Assembly: GCF_002127325.2 (NCBI RefSeq)
Contig: NC_035435.2
Span: 110,218,517-110,282,516, forward strand
Reading direction: 5' to 3'
From: Helianthus annuus
Lineage: Eukaryota; Streptophyta; Magnoliopsida; Asterales; Asteraceae
DNA: 64,000 nt
The notes beneath the pieces were generated by a model. That model ran no database searches. It was given only the letters and a program-made list of their open reading frames with translations, and was not told the origin of the DNA. Position numbers and translations under genes: made by a program. Positions 12,193-24,900 of the stretch are shown here, piece by piece (position 1 is the stretch's first letter; every line of letters starts with the position of its first letter).

Positions 12193-14085
12193 TGATATTC
12201 GCTAATTTACACATATTTTAGTCCCCCGTTTTACCCCCATTTTATGCGTTTTCGGCCGTAAAACCGTCATTCGGATACTTAATTATCTACATTTTTGTTT
12301 ACAGGCCTAAAACAGCATACCAGACAAGATGATAGCGAAAACGAGGACTTTCCGGACAAAACGACAAGGCTGCAAAGATTCTGTGAAGAAAACTGACCTG
12401 GGCGTTTGGCACGGTCATGCGGCCATATGCACGACCGTGCATATCCGATGACCCATGAAGACCAGCGGTGAACGAGGGTGCAACTCCGAGATAAAGGCCA
12501 AACCCGAAACGGCACGGTCGTTCCAGTGAAGAACGGTCGTGCGGTTCCGAGATCAAACATAACATCGGAACTGAACGACCAAGGAACCAAGCGTGCAACT
12601 CAGACCTCGGTAAGGAACGCCCGTGCCAAATGTGGAACGCCCGTGCGTGACCGAAGACCAGTCAACGATCTGTGACGTCATGCAGTATGGTGGCCCACCA
12701 CCAATAATGCTTAAAGTGCACGGTCGTGCGATCGGGAGAACGGCCGTGCAACTTCGAAAAAGCATTTAAACAGAACAGAACCATTTTAGTAGTAACTCTG
12801 GACATTTTGGGAGCTCTGCAGGCGATTTTGAGGCTCCGAAGGCTGCTGCTTTCACTCGGATTCAAGCCACATTGCCCGGTTTTGCTCATTTACTATCCAG
12901 ATTCTCATTCTTATGCTTGTTTATGGTTTGGTTTCTCAAATCTTTCCATAATTTTGTTATGTTTCAAGCATCTAGACTGATTATTATGTATTAATGTAAG
13001 CCTTTAGGCAAAAACACAACAATCCCTTGCTTGATTATAGCTTGTAGTATGTCAATCTATGTTTGTAATGACATTTTGAAGTGTTTTCTATGATTATCTT
13101 TGATGATTAGTTTGCAACCTTGTTATTGATATTGATTTCTTGATTATAAGTAATTGTGTTGGATGATTGGTGCTTGGTTAGGTAAGATAGTTGCAAAATG
13201 AAGCTTATTTAATCATGTATTAGTAAACTTTTAATTTGGTTAACTAGTTTAACTTGGTTAAAATGTAGGCACCATGATACTCTAACGGGTTAGTGGTTTA
13301 ATAAAATGTAATTATTATTAATCAAGAGAGCTTGCCCTCACGGAAGGACTCTAACGGGTTAGATGGTGTTGTTACGAATTCCTGCCATGATTTGTTAGCT
13401 TAGTTAGTAGTTTCGGCCAAAATTGCTATCTTAGTGAATTTATGTGCAAGATTTGTAAAATGAATTCGGTTGTGATTTAATCTAGTTTATGCTTGTCTCG
13501 GTGGTTGCATTGTGTTTATCGGTGTTGCTTTCCTTGATTAAGTGAGGTTAGAAAACTCCTAACGGATGACTAACTTATTTTTAGGAGATTTTCATAGAAA
13601 TTTATCAATTGCACGTTAAAGAACAATTTTAGGTGGTTAAAGTGTGTTTATCGTTTTAACTTTCCGAATGATTGTTATGTTAGGATTCCCGAAAGGGATA
13701 CTAATTGTCTCGAAATGGAAAATTGACCGAATGCTTCTAGTACCAAAACTGACTTAGTTGACATGCTTTGGTTGTGTATTAAGCAAGGCTATTTATATAT
13801 AATTTACTATGTTTTATAAGTATTTATTTATGCTTACGTTAGTTTAATTAAAACCAATACCATTATGTTTTTACCGGTAATTTAGTGGCAAAGGTCTAGT
13901 ATTATTTCTCCGCCCATTTCCGTGGATCGATACTTGGTTCTTACCGATACTTTACTACATATATGACGGGGTACACTTGCCCTTTCGTGTGTGTTTTGAT
14001 GTAAAAGTAATAATCACTTTTATAAATTTAAAACCAATTCGTGTGTAATTTCATTGTAAAAATATGTGTAGTCACGCACGTACCA
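12193..14085 (+). repeat. 3' LTR of element D
   Basis: It matches the 5' LTR and is followed directly by the tttac duplication and then by the upstream half of the interrupted RepHel exon. Confidence 0.93.
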
Positions 14086-15381
14086 TTTACCACTAGGCGG
14101 TCTTAAGCTACCAAGACTATGACAATTTTGACCACTAATACGGTATATGAATGGGGCATTACCCTTGTTGATCTTCGAATCAACCTTTCCACCCATAGAT
14201 GTAAAAGAGAACATAGAATTATAACGTCGGATATTCTTCAAGAAGAACTTGCTTTTCGTATCACAATTATGAAACAACTGTTGATACTCAGAATTAGCAT
14301 CTTTTAATACTGGTAGCTCAACTTTACCATATCCACAACACAAACCATAACATAGTTTATTCATTGTTATACGACCTTTACCACCTTCAGAAGACCACAG
14401 CTTTGCATAACAAATCTGACATATAAGATCCTGGTCACCATGATCTAAATAGTCTACAAAGAAATAAATTTATATTAATGAAATTCATTGATGTTATAAA
14501 AAAACCGTTGACTGTTAAATAAAATAAATTGCACACCTGTTGAAATTCCTTTATAAGGATCCAACACAAAAACTTCTTCGTTGGATTCGTCAACAGAATC
14601 CAAATCCACCATAACTACTGGGGTTATATCACGTGCCATGTGCTTCAATTTGCACTTACCAACTCATAACTTACTAAGTGATTATGTGTTAGATGTTGTA
14701 CACGGATTTGTAGCTGTCACGATACTTGAATTAAATGAATATAGCGTAGGTGTAGATAACGCCCCATCATTATTATCTATATTATTATTTGCTGAAAATA
14801 AAATAAATAAAAAATTGAATTATAACATGATTATTGCTTAATACAAATATATTCAGATGTTTCACGTACCAGAAGTAATATTAAGTAAGGATGACGTAGA
14901 ATTTATACTTCTATTGAACTGGATGGGAGTATTTAACTGATTTGTAACATTCGACACCTGAGATAAGTTTTCTTTGTCTCGTAAGGTGACGCCAACCTTC
15001 TTATTTGAAGATTTTCTCTTTGCCTTTTTACTATCAATTATTGCTTTTCGAACTCTACGCCTTTCTCCGGTGTCAATTACTTAATAATCAACCACAAAAC
15101 ATTAAAACAAAAGTATACAATCCATATAAACATAACAGTAAAAAAATAAATGAATTAATTTTGTGATCTAATAAGAAGTAATACTTACCATTAGAAATGT
15201 TTGAAAGGGGAGTTCTGTCCAAAATACCTACATGTATACATGTATTATTTAAGGTACACGTAACCTATATTCACTTGAAAAATAAATTATTAAAAATTAA
15301 AAACTTACCGTTAACATCTACTGCTACTGATCTACCGGGTGTTGATGTTGATGAAGGAAATTTATAGGTTCTCTTTGACAT

Positions 15382-15934
15382 ATTCTATAAAATTTAAAAT
15401 ACAAAAAATCAAAAATATATAACATATAAACATGGCATCAAACGAATTGAAAAAAATGAAATTCACGCAAAATTACATTCTTAACGAAAAAAAAACAAAT
15501 AAACTGTATTTAATTATAGAGATTTTGAAGTGTAAAAAAAAACCTAACCTTCAATAAAGTAGTGAAACGTTTTCAATTGCCAATGATTGAAATTCGAACT
15601 GAGGAAAAGAGATACGTTTACAATTTGCAAGATGATTGCATATATATAGTAGACAGACTTACAGTTACTATCCTAATTATTTTTAAAAATTGAAAAGATA
15701 TTAATTATTAACCATAATTGATATTAAACATAATAATAAACAAACTTATAATGTTGCAATATAAAAGGAAACTTAAAAAAAGTAAACTCATATTCGTCTT
15801 ACATGGTGAAGTTTGAAATCATAATAAAAGGAAACTTATAATGTTGCAATAAAACGGAAATAAACATAATTGACAAATAATATTGAAATATGTTGATGAC
15901 TTAAAATCAGGGCTTCTAGACTTGGCTGGTATCC
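15382..15934. other. Spacer between RPA-2 stop and RepHel start
   Basis: About 550 bp of AT-rich sequence that should hold the RPA-2 3' UTR and the RepHel promoter on the minus strand. The 15-bp string aaaggaaacttataa/aaaggaaacttaaaa recurs near 15760 and 15826. I see no further gene. Confidence 0.5.
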
Positions 15935-18900
15935 TCATTCTTCGGTCTTCCGTTTTGTAGCAAAACAATGCTGACTTTGATGAATGTCATAAACTTCATT
16001 AACACCGCGTTTCCCATTTATCGACTTGCGATCCTGCATAACATAATACCTAAAAATAACGAAACATACTTGAAGCTAACATTGATGCAACAAATACAAA
16101 ACTTTTGATTATAATACCTGTCCACACAAAAACTTGTTCTTAATGTCACAAATGAGAGTTTCATCAGAACTTATATGGGTGATTCCATAAACCTCATTGT
16201 AATGTACAAGATTGTACTCAGTGATCTCTATCTTGAATGCGAAAAACTTGCCAACAAGTGACCTTATCTCTTTTGGAACCACAACAATATCATCGCACTG
16301 AAAGTATTGAAAAGTGTGTGTGTAAGATTTTTATATTTTAACATGTTTATAAATCGAATAACTTTTATAAACATAAACATATAAATAACCGTGGTGTTGT
16401 CTTGAATCAATTGTTTAGGAGACTTATTAATAAGCTCAGCAGCCTGGTTGTGAAATAAGACCAGTTCAACAGAATCAGAGTCATCACCAACTTCAAGATT
16501 AATTTTAAATTTGGGAACAGGTTTGACTGTAGTCTCAGAACAATCGTAATTCGAACAGTGATAAACTTCTAATTGCTTTACGTCATCAAAACAATCAGGT
16601 GAAAAAAATTCTTCGACCTCCTGTGACAACCCTCACTAAACCAGGTTTCCGTACGATTCAATTAATAATTAAATGCTGCTTAATTACTGTGCTTAACTGA
16701 AATTGCTGACGAACTGCTACTTGATTTCTAGTACTTGTATATTCCTGCATCATACTTTGATTTCCGTCACTACATTATTTACAAGTTGAACCTTAGTGAC
16801 AAACATGATGCACTAAAGCACAGTAGCATTAGAACGGATAACCTATTGAACATGCTGATAAAGCCAGCATCAGGCAGACACTGCCTCTAAGGGCCTGTAT
16901 GAGCCAGAAATATTTTACTACACCCATAGTGAGTGTAGGGATACAAGGGTTGTAGAATTGCGTCTCTAGGAATAAGATATAATGACTGGATGTGCCTAAA
17001 ACGTACTCTAAGCACGAAACACAGCACTTTTATTAACATACTAGCTTCTGGCTAACTAATAAAGTGCCAAAACATGAGGAAAATATTCCTGACACTTTGC
17101 AGTATGAGTTGTGTCACTAAAAATATTATTTACGACACTTAAAAGCTTACTTAAGCACTTTAACGGATTACTATCCAACCGAACAACCGGACTATACCCG
17201 GAACATAAAAATATTGACAATAATATTATTGGTCTTTTTCTGAGCCAGTTAGGGTCCCTGAATACCCTAACACCCGCGTTAAAGCACAACATGTGACTAA
17301 CTAAGTTAACCCCTAATCTAACTTGGTTTAACGTAACTAAACTCCAACTATCTACTTGAAATCGAACCAAGACCCCCCCCCCATGTAATCGGCCTAACTA
17401 GAGGGGACAACAAGAGTACAAGACTTGATTAAAATATTGTTGTGCAAAATATCTAGGGAACATTGAATCCATTGGACTAAACCTTCCCTAATTGTCTATA
17501 AGTACCTACACTTAACACAAGAGTTCATTCACACAAGATCACAACACCAAAACTCTCTCTCTCTCTTGCCTCCATAGCTACGGCCGAACACTCCCCTTGT
17601 CACCCCACCATTTTCGGATCTTGATCTTCTCATTCCAAGGCTACACAAGTGTTCAAGGTCGCATACGAGGAGTCTTGGAGCTAACGGAAGGCGAAGGACC
17701 TCGTTATCTTGCTTTTATCCACCACTTCTTCGCATAGATTCTTCCCTAGCCCCGAGCTAGAGGTATAACACTTAAAACACCCTCTCGAACTAATCTAAGG
17801 TGGTTAATAAGATTTATAACGGTTAAAATGCGGAAACTTATCTTTTGAAGCTTTAAAGGCTACTAAAACATGAATATTGTTGGATAAAAACTTAATACTT
17901 GTGTAAAAGTTGTAGTATTTGAAAGTTGTGAATATTGAGGCCCGATCTATGATGTGGTAGCTCGGATCACCATTTAACCCGGTTTGGTTAAGATCATGGA
18001 TCTTGACATAAGCTTGTTTCGGACGGTACAAGGGTTAAAAGGTGAAACTCTACCACACGAGAAACATGAACTTGTGTAAAAGTATTTTTACTTGTAAAAT
18101 AGTGTTTAAAACTAGCGGATCTACGTATCTGCAAGTGGTATTTTCAAAGGACCAAGTGTCGAGAAAATCATGTTTTCTAAAAGACGGATAACACACTAAC
18201 AAGTGTGATTTTTACAAACCACAAGCGTATAAACACTTGTGAAATGAAAGATCCGACAAAATAACAATCTTTGTGAAAGATGACGGGAAGTTGTAAAGAT
18301 GATTTATTCTAAAAACGAGGTTTTTACAAGATTGAGTTACTTTATACAAAGATCCACAAAATATAACGGGATCTACACTATAGTTTTCGGGAAAAACCAC
18401 AAGTTCATGTGATTATGCGATTTACATGCTTGTCGACTAGTTTGATGTGTCAGAAATTGTTTGGTTGAATCAAGAAGTTGTTGAAATGATTTGGTAAAAG
18501 AAAATGATGCGCTTGAAAGCGTGGCCACCTCCAGTTACAGAGGAAACTCTGGCGAAATTTTTCTAAAACCTAACACTTAGAATTACTTACAAGTGTTAGA
18601 ATTATTTTCGACATGTTTTCAAAATATATTTCGCCACGACTTTATTTACAAATATTCGGAGGTGGGATTTTCACAAAACTAAACGTGATAAATATATATT
18701 TGGTAAATATAATTTTTCACAACACTGTTTATGATTATTTTGTGAAAATACACAAATATTATTTTTAGAGTAAAAATAATATTTGCAAACGTTGACGAAT
18801 CCAAAATAATACAAACGCTTTCACGATAAACATATAAGTTACAACGGTAATTATTATTACCACACGATTACTAAAACGTAACTTACGCATTATACGGAAA

Positions 18901-21900
18901 TGATTATGAACGTATATTTTATCAATGTATTATTTTTGGGGAAAAATTATGTGAAATGGAAATATAATATTTTTGAGAAAAATATTTATATTTGGAATGA
19001 AGATATATTAAGTGAGACTTAATATTATAAATTGAACGCACATGTATTAAATCCCCCATCCTTGGGAAGGAGATTAACTACCAAGTACATGTAAAATATA
19101 AACACGAAATAGTTGTCTAACTATTTCCCAAAAACCCAAACTATAAAGCTAAGGCACGGCCATCCGTCTAATAGAATTAGTACATGTAGGTCGTCGCACA
19201 GCTGATATTCGGAGTACTTGGTAGAGACGCACTGACTGTGAGTTCATGTCCCCCTTTTCTCTTAACTGTTTTCAGTTTTCTAAACTGCGGGGGTGAAATA
19301 CATGTTACTATGATTATGAATAAGTTTATACATGGTATGGTTAGCGTAAGGAGGGTTACTACTTAGATCATGTGAATGGGTAGGCGGAAACTTAAGGTCA
19401 TTAATCCTCAGGGTAGGACCGAGGGGCAGGAGCGATAGATCTATTTGGGTGTAGCGAGCCTAGTCCCAGGCCCAGCATAACGGACCTTGGGATGACTTTG
19501 TACCCGAAGCATAAATCTGCTAGGTTTGAGCCTTCCTACTTGCATTTCACACATATCAATGGCCTTGCAAACCATTGGTGATCTCTTTTTCCTTATTTGC
19601 TACATACCAGGATTTTTGATAAATACAAAGGTTTACTTACTCACTTACACATGAACTCGCTCAACATTATTGTTGACTTTTCAACTTACATGTATTTCAG
19701 GGAATTAAAAGATCTGGCACGGTATGGCACGTTTTCCCGCTGCACTAGTTTCCAAGATCATCCGGGGTTTAGGGAATGTGACTCTTTCCTGGACAAGTCA
19801 CAGTCCTTAAACTGTGTTTATGATATGTTTGAGTTTGTATTGTCTGTTGAACAAAATTATGGTTGTTAGGGTGTTTTCCGTTAAAACAATGGTACTGTAT
19901 TTGGTTTTAAAACTTAATGGATGATTCTTGCATGTTTTTAATTCGTATAGCTTTGTTATGATTAAGCTATGGTATTAAGAAGTCACACCAAATTAACCAC
20001 GCTTCCGCAAAGCCAGGGTGTGACAGCTTGGTATCAGAGCTCTGATCATAGCGAACTAGGATTCCTTCTCGAGTCTAGACTATGATCACTAGGGCTCTCA
20101 CGAAAACATTTTTACTGCATACCACTTAAGTCCAGATCCAAAACATTTTTACAAACAAATGTTGAGCACATTTTATTTATTATTTTTAGGCTCAGTCTGG
20201 GAGGCAGAGGCTTGGTCTGGGAGGCCGAGGCTCGATCTAATAGGTCGAGGTAGTTGTCTAGTGGGACTAGGGAGTCAGTCTGGGAGGCTGGGAGAATTGG
20301 CTAGTGGGACTAGGGAGTCAGTCTGGGAGGCTGAGAGAATTGGCTAGTGGGACTAGGGAGTCAGTCTGGAAGGCTGGGAGAATTGGCTAGTGGGACTAGG
20401 AAGAGCAGTCTGGGAGGCTGGGAGGCTAGTGGGACTAGGAGAATTATGTGATATCTTACTTGGTAACTTATGTGATTATTTGATTGAATGACTGATTATT
20501 TGTGCATACTTGTGTCTATGTTACAGACTCATGGACTCAGCCGGTACTGGTGACTCGGACACCACCGGACCCAGGCCTATCGTATCTGATGACCTCCCAT
20601 CTTCGGAGCATGAGGTGCATACATCTGATTCCACCAGCACGGACGACGACGATTTCCAGCCCTTCGCACTACCCGAGGGTGCTGATGAGCCTGCAGATGG
20701 CCCTCCTGCTGAGTACCTACCCCTAGTAGTGATTCCGGCTCCTATACCTTTAGCCGTTTATCCCGCATATGACTTACTACTTGACGCCGAGGCTGACGGC
20801 GATATCGATCTGTTTGAGGATGAGCCTATCGAGGATGAGATCCCGGACGCAGCCCTACTTCCTGCTGGCGATCTTCTGATGATCGCTGATGCCCCTGCCG
20901 AGGACTCACCCGCACATTCACCGGTCCCAGACTCCTTTGAGTCTGTGGCATCCGCACCTTCTCACGAGGTGAGCGCACAACACTTTGCACACGATTCGGA
21001 TCCTGACCAGGCATCCTCTGCCGCACCTATTCCCAGCTTCGCATTTGACCATGATGACATAGAGGATTCTGATCCCATCTTTCCTCCGGGATTCGACCCG
21101 GATCATGATATTGAGTTTATCCCGATGGACCAGCCCATGGAGGATCCCGCTGATCCAGTCGATCCTATTGATCCTGAGTTCGATTTCGAGATGGCTTTTG
21201 ATGACCATGAGCCTGCCTTGGCTCCTGAGCAAGCAGCTGCTCTAGATCCTATGCCCGAGCATGACCCCATACATGCTGGCATCCCAGTTGAGCCTGTTCT
21301 AGCTGACCCGCCTGTCGATGATCATCTGGAGGGTGATCATGTTATTGCTGTCGATCCTGTTGTTCCCCCACCTGTTATTGATATACCTGTTGACCATCCT
21401 GTCGATCACATTGCACCAGTTGATCCTGTTGTTGCTCCCCCATTTGATCCCATTCCACTTGAGCCTGAGCACGCACTGTTTGCAGACCACATGGATCCAC
21501 CGGATGAGCATGCACAGCACGGATGGATACCTGCTGATGAGGATGTTCCACCTTTGCCCCCTCAGATCCCTGTTTCACGACATGTTGATTTTTCTTTTCA
21601 GATTCCTCAGTTTGTACCTCCAGCGAGGCCTGGAGAGGGTTCTTCAGCCCATCCTTTTGGGCACGTACCGATGTCTATCCCCTTCATGCCCCAGATGTCA
21701 TCTGTTCCACCCTCTACTTCACCGTTTCATGTGGCACCGTTTGACCCCACCAGTGAGCCTTTGCTTTGGTCGACACCACCAGTCATGCCACCTACTGATC
21801 CTTACCATCCATTTCATGTGGGACACACTATAGAGGACGTTTTGATGTCCTTCGTTTATCAGCACGAGTCACACACGCAGCGTCTCCAGGAGCTTGAGAG

Positions 21901-24900
21901 AGCTCAGCTGCCACCATGTTCATGCCATGGTCAGATACACTCTCCTCTTCAGCCATGTCGATCATTACCCCCAGATTATGCTGCTCGTCTCTTTACACTG
22001 GAGCAGCAGATTGCTTCTGTTATCCGTACTCAGCGAGCTATGGAGGAGGACTGGCTCCAGTTACGTCGCTTGCTTTACACTTACTTTCCCCTCCTCCACC
22101 GCCATCTGTATAGAGCTCATCAGTACTGCTTGTGTAGACGTTGGTGAGAGGACCGCGATTGCTTTTGGTTGCATAGCATTTTGGAGACTACATGATGATA
22201 CTGACTTTTGACACATACTTGATGTATTTGATGTATTTGACACTGATTTGATATAGCTTTTGGACAGGGGTGATGTAGCCCCTAGTTGATTGATGATTGT
22301 ATGACACAGTGATGTACTGATACACTTACGTTGTGGTCTCGATATATATGGCAATCGCAGTATTCTCATCATATTTGATTCGCTTGATTGCTTATTTACA
22401 TTATTATGACATGGGATGTTGTGTGTATATTTTTATGACATGGGATGTTGTGTGTATATTTTTATGACATGGGATGTTGTGTGTATATTTTTATGACATG
22501 GGATGTTGTGTGTATATTTTTATGACATGGGATGTGGTGTGTATAATATTTGTGACATGGGATGTTGTGTGATTAGTATTTGTGAAGTATTGATAACATG
22601 AGATGTTATGTGCTATTACTATTACTATATACGTACGCTTTACTATGGCCTGACCGACGTAAAAACATCTTTAGAAGATGCCGCCAAGACTTCAACAACA
22701 GCAAATGCCTACGACTCAGGAAGAACTACAGCAAGTCATTGCTGCTGCCATTGCTCAATATGCTGCCTCTCAAGGAGGAATGAGTGGAAGCAACTCTGGC
22801 AACACTGGCAACAACAACAATCCACCTCATGGGTGCACCTACAAACAGTTCTTGGACTGCAAGCCCGTAAACTTTGATGGCACCGGAGGTGCTGTCGCTT
22901 TTGTCCGCTGGGCTGAGAAAACAGAATCCGTTCTTCGCATGAGCAAATGCGCATTGGATCAGCAAGTCACTTACATCTCTGGGCTATTTTTGGATGGAGC
23001 CCTATCCTGGTGGAACTTGCAAGTACAGACACTTGGCGAAGCTGCTGCTTACGCGCTGACATGGACCGAATTGAAGGAACTCATGCGCAAAAAGTACTGT
23101 TCTCGCGCCGAAATCCAGAGATTGGAGACCGAGTTCTGGCATCTGAAAATGGAAGGCCCAAAGATAGCAGAGTATGTTCAGAGGTTCCACGACTTGTCGC
23201 ATGTGGTACCCTACATGGTCACTCCTGAGTTCAAAAGAATCGAACGTTTCATTTGGGGACTAGCTCCTCAAATCATAAGCATGGTGACCTCCTCCAAACC
23301 TGCAACTATCACTGAAGCCATTGATTTGAGCGTGGCTCTTACGGAGGAGGCAATTCGTTTGAACAAGTTTGATGAAGTGGAGCCTAAGAAGAAGGAGACT
23401 CATGTGGAGTCATCTGGAGGGAACAAGCGGAAGTATTCAAACTTCAAGCAGAGCACCGGGGCGGTGGTTAAGAAAGGGGAATCAAATGCGCCAGCACAAG
23501 ATACAGCTGGTAGTAGGAAGAAAGGAAAGGGATACATGGGCGCCCAACCCAAGTGTAATAACTGCCAGCGCCATCATTCTGGCCGTTGTGGGTTGAAGGT
23601 TTGTGAAGCATGTGGAAAGACTGGCCACCTGAAGGAGACTTGTTGGGCTACTGCTGGCCAGGGAGGCCAGAGAGGATTTGGAAACAGAAACACCAACCGG
23701 GGCGGAAATGGAAATCGCCCCCAAGGGAACAATGGAGGTGATGGAAACCGAGTCAACAATGTTAAACAAGCGGGTGCTATAAATCGTAATCAGAGAAACA
23801 ATCAAGCTGGAAACGATGGTGGAAACGGGCAGAGGCCCGGATGTTTCAATTGTGGTGACCTTGGGCATTACAAAAGGAATTGCCCGGAATTAAACCAAGC
23901 TCGCGGAAGGGTTTTCAACATAGAAGCGAGGGAAGCGTGCCAGGATCCCAATGTTGTCACTGGTACGTTCCCTATAAACCAACGCTATGCATCCATTTTA
24001 TTTGATACTGGCGCCGATTATAGCTTCATGTCGTTAGAATTTAAGAATATGCTTGGATTAGCCGCTAGTAAGTTAGATATTCCGTACTCGATCGAATTGG
24101 CGAATGGGAAGTTAGTGGAAGCTAATGAGGTGATTCGAGGTTGTGTGATCGAATTGGGAGAGCGTGAGTTCGCTCTAGATCTACTACCAGTCCAGTTGGG
24201 AAGCTTCGACGTGGTAGTAGGGATGGATTGGTTATCGAGTAACAAGGCCGAGATAGTTTGTCATGAGAAGGTCGTTCGTATCCCGACCGATGATGGTGAG
24301 ACCATTGTTGTTCACGGAGAGAAGCGTGAGACGCCGTTGAGGATTATTAGCTGCCTGAAGGCAAGAAAGTGTTTGCAGAAGGGATGTGCTGCCTTTCTGG
24401 CACACATTGTAGATAAGAAGGCTGCTGAGCCAAAGATCGAAGACATCCCTGTCGTGAGGGAGTACCCAGAAGTCTTCCCAGAAGATTTGCCTGGCTTGCC
24501 GCCACAAAGGCAAGTGGAGTTTCGCATTGACTTAGTTCCAGGCGCCGCGCCTGTGGCTAAGGCACCCTACAGACTTGCTCCGTCTGAGATGCAAGAACTG
24601 TCGACGCAACTTCAAGAGTTGTTAGACAAGGGATTTATCCAACCGAGCTTCTCGCCTTGGGGAGCTCCAGTTTTGTTTGTCAAGAAGAAGGACGGTAGTT
24701 TCCGTATGTGTATTGACTACAGAGAGTTGAACAAGCTGACGATCAAGAATAGGTATCCTCTGCCAAGAATCGATGATCTGTTTGACCAACTACAAGGTTC
24801 AAGCTTTTATTCAAAGATCGATCTTCGATCTGGATACCATTAGCTACGGATACAGGAGGAGAGTATCCCAAAGACAGCCTTCAGAACTCGATATGGACAC

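Larger units (their letters stand above)
6302..14085 (+). mobile_element. Element D: Athila-like non-autonomous LTR retrotransposon inside RepHel
   Basis: It is 7784 bp long, with LTRs of 1890 and 1893 bp that begin TGATATTCGC and end TACCA. A perfect 5-bp target duplication tttac lies at 6297-6301 and 14086-14090. The PBS matches tRNA-Asp and the PPT region reads caagtgtggggaga, both usual for Athila/Tat-type Ty3/gypsy elements. Inside is only a short remnant of the pol C terminus; gag, protease, RT and RNase H are missing. About eleven differences between the LTRs by eye suggest a recent insertion. Mobility must have come from another element. Confidence 0.93.
2111..15381 (-). pseudogene. 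Helitron RepHel transposase (HUH Rep plus Pif1-like helicase), interrupted and broken
   Basis: This is the replication initiator/helicase of the Helitron, which nicks and unwinds DNA for rolling-circle transposition. It is multi-exon on the minus strand: 15381-15309 (start MSKRTYK), 15227-15189, 15079-14870, 14791-14537, 14453-14086 continuing at 6301-6227 after insert D, about 6136-5195, 5090-3872 and 3774-2111. Seen motifs are the Helitron N region (FTSMGGK, FRISGQ-like), GYPDFFITITCNPKWPE, the HUH motif PHAHICLF near 5050, the tyrosine motif KYLFKYINKG, Walker A GYGGTGKT near 3470, Walker B IIWDEAP near 3235 and a C-terminal ALSRVKSRQG. Breaks are stops TAA at 14684-14682 and TGA at 14666-14664, a frameshift in the T9 run at 5711-5719, and insert D in the exon at 14086/6301. 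Confidence 0.93.

Noticed and set aside
14119..14307. Plus-strand frame of 62 codons
   Set aside because: It is the antisense of RepHel exon 5.
16264..16629. Separate 121-codon gene
   Set aside because: It is the downstream half of RPA-2 exon 2 read into its intron; the start Met lies across the element A boundary.
21318..21833. Frames of 60-170 codons overlapping the extra ORF of element A on both strands
   Set aside because: They are shadows caused by the repetitive Pro/Asp codon pattern; no independent support.
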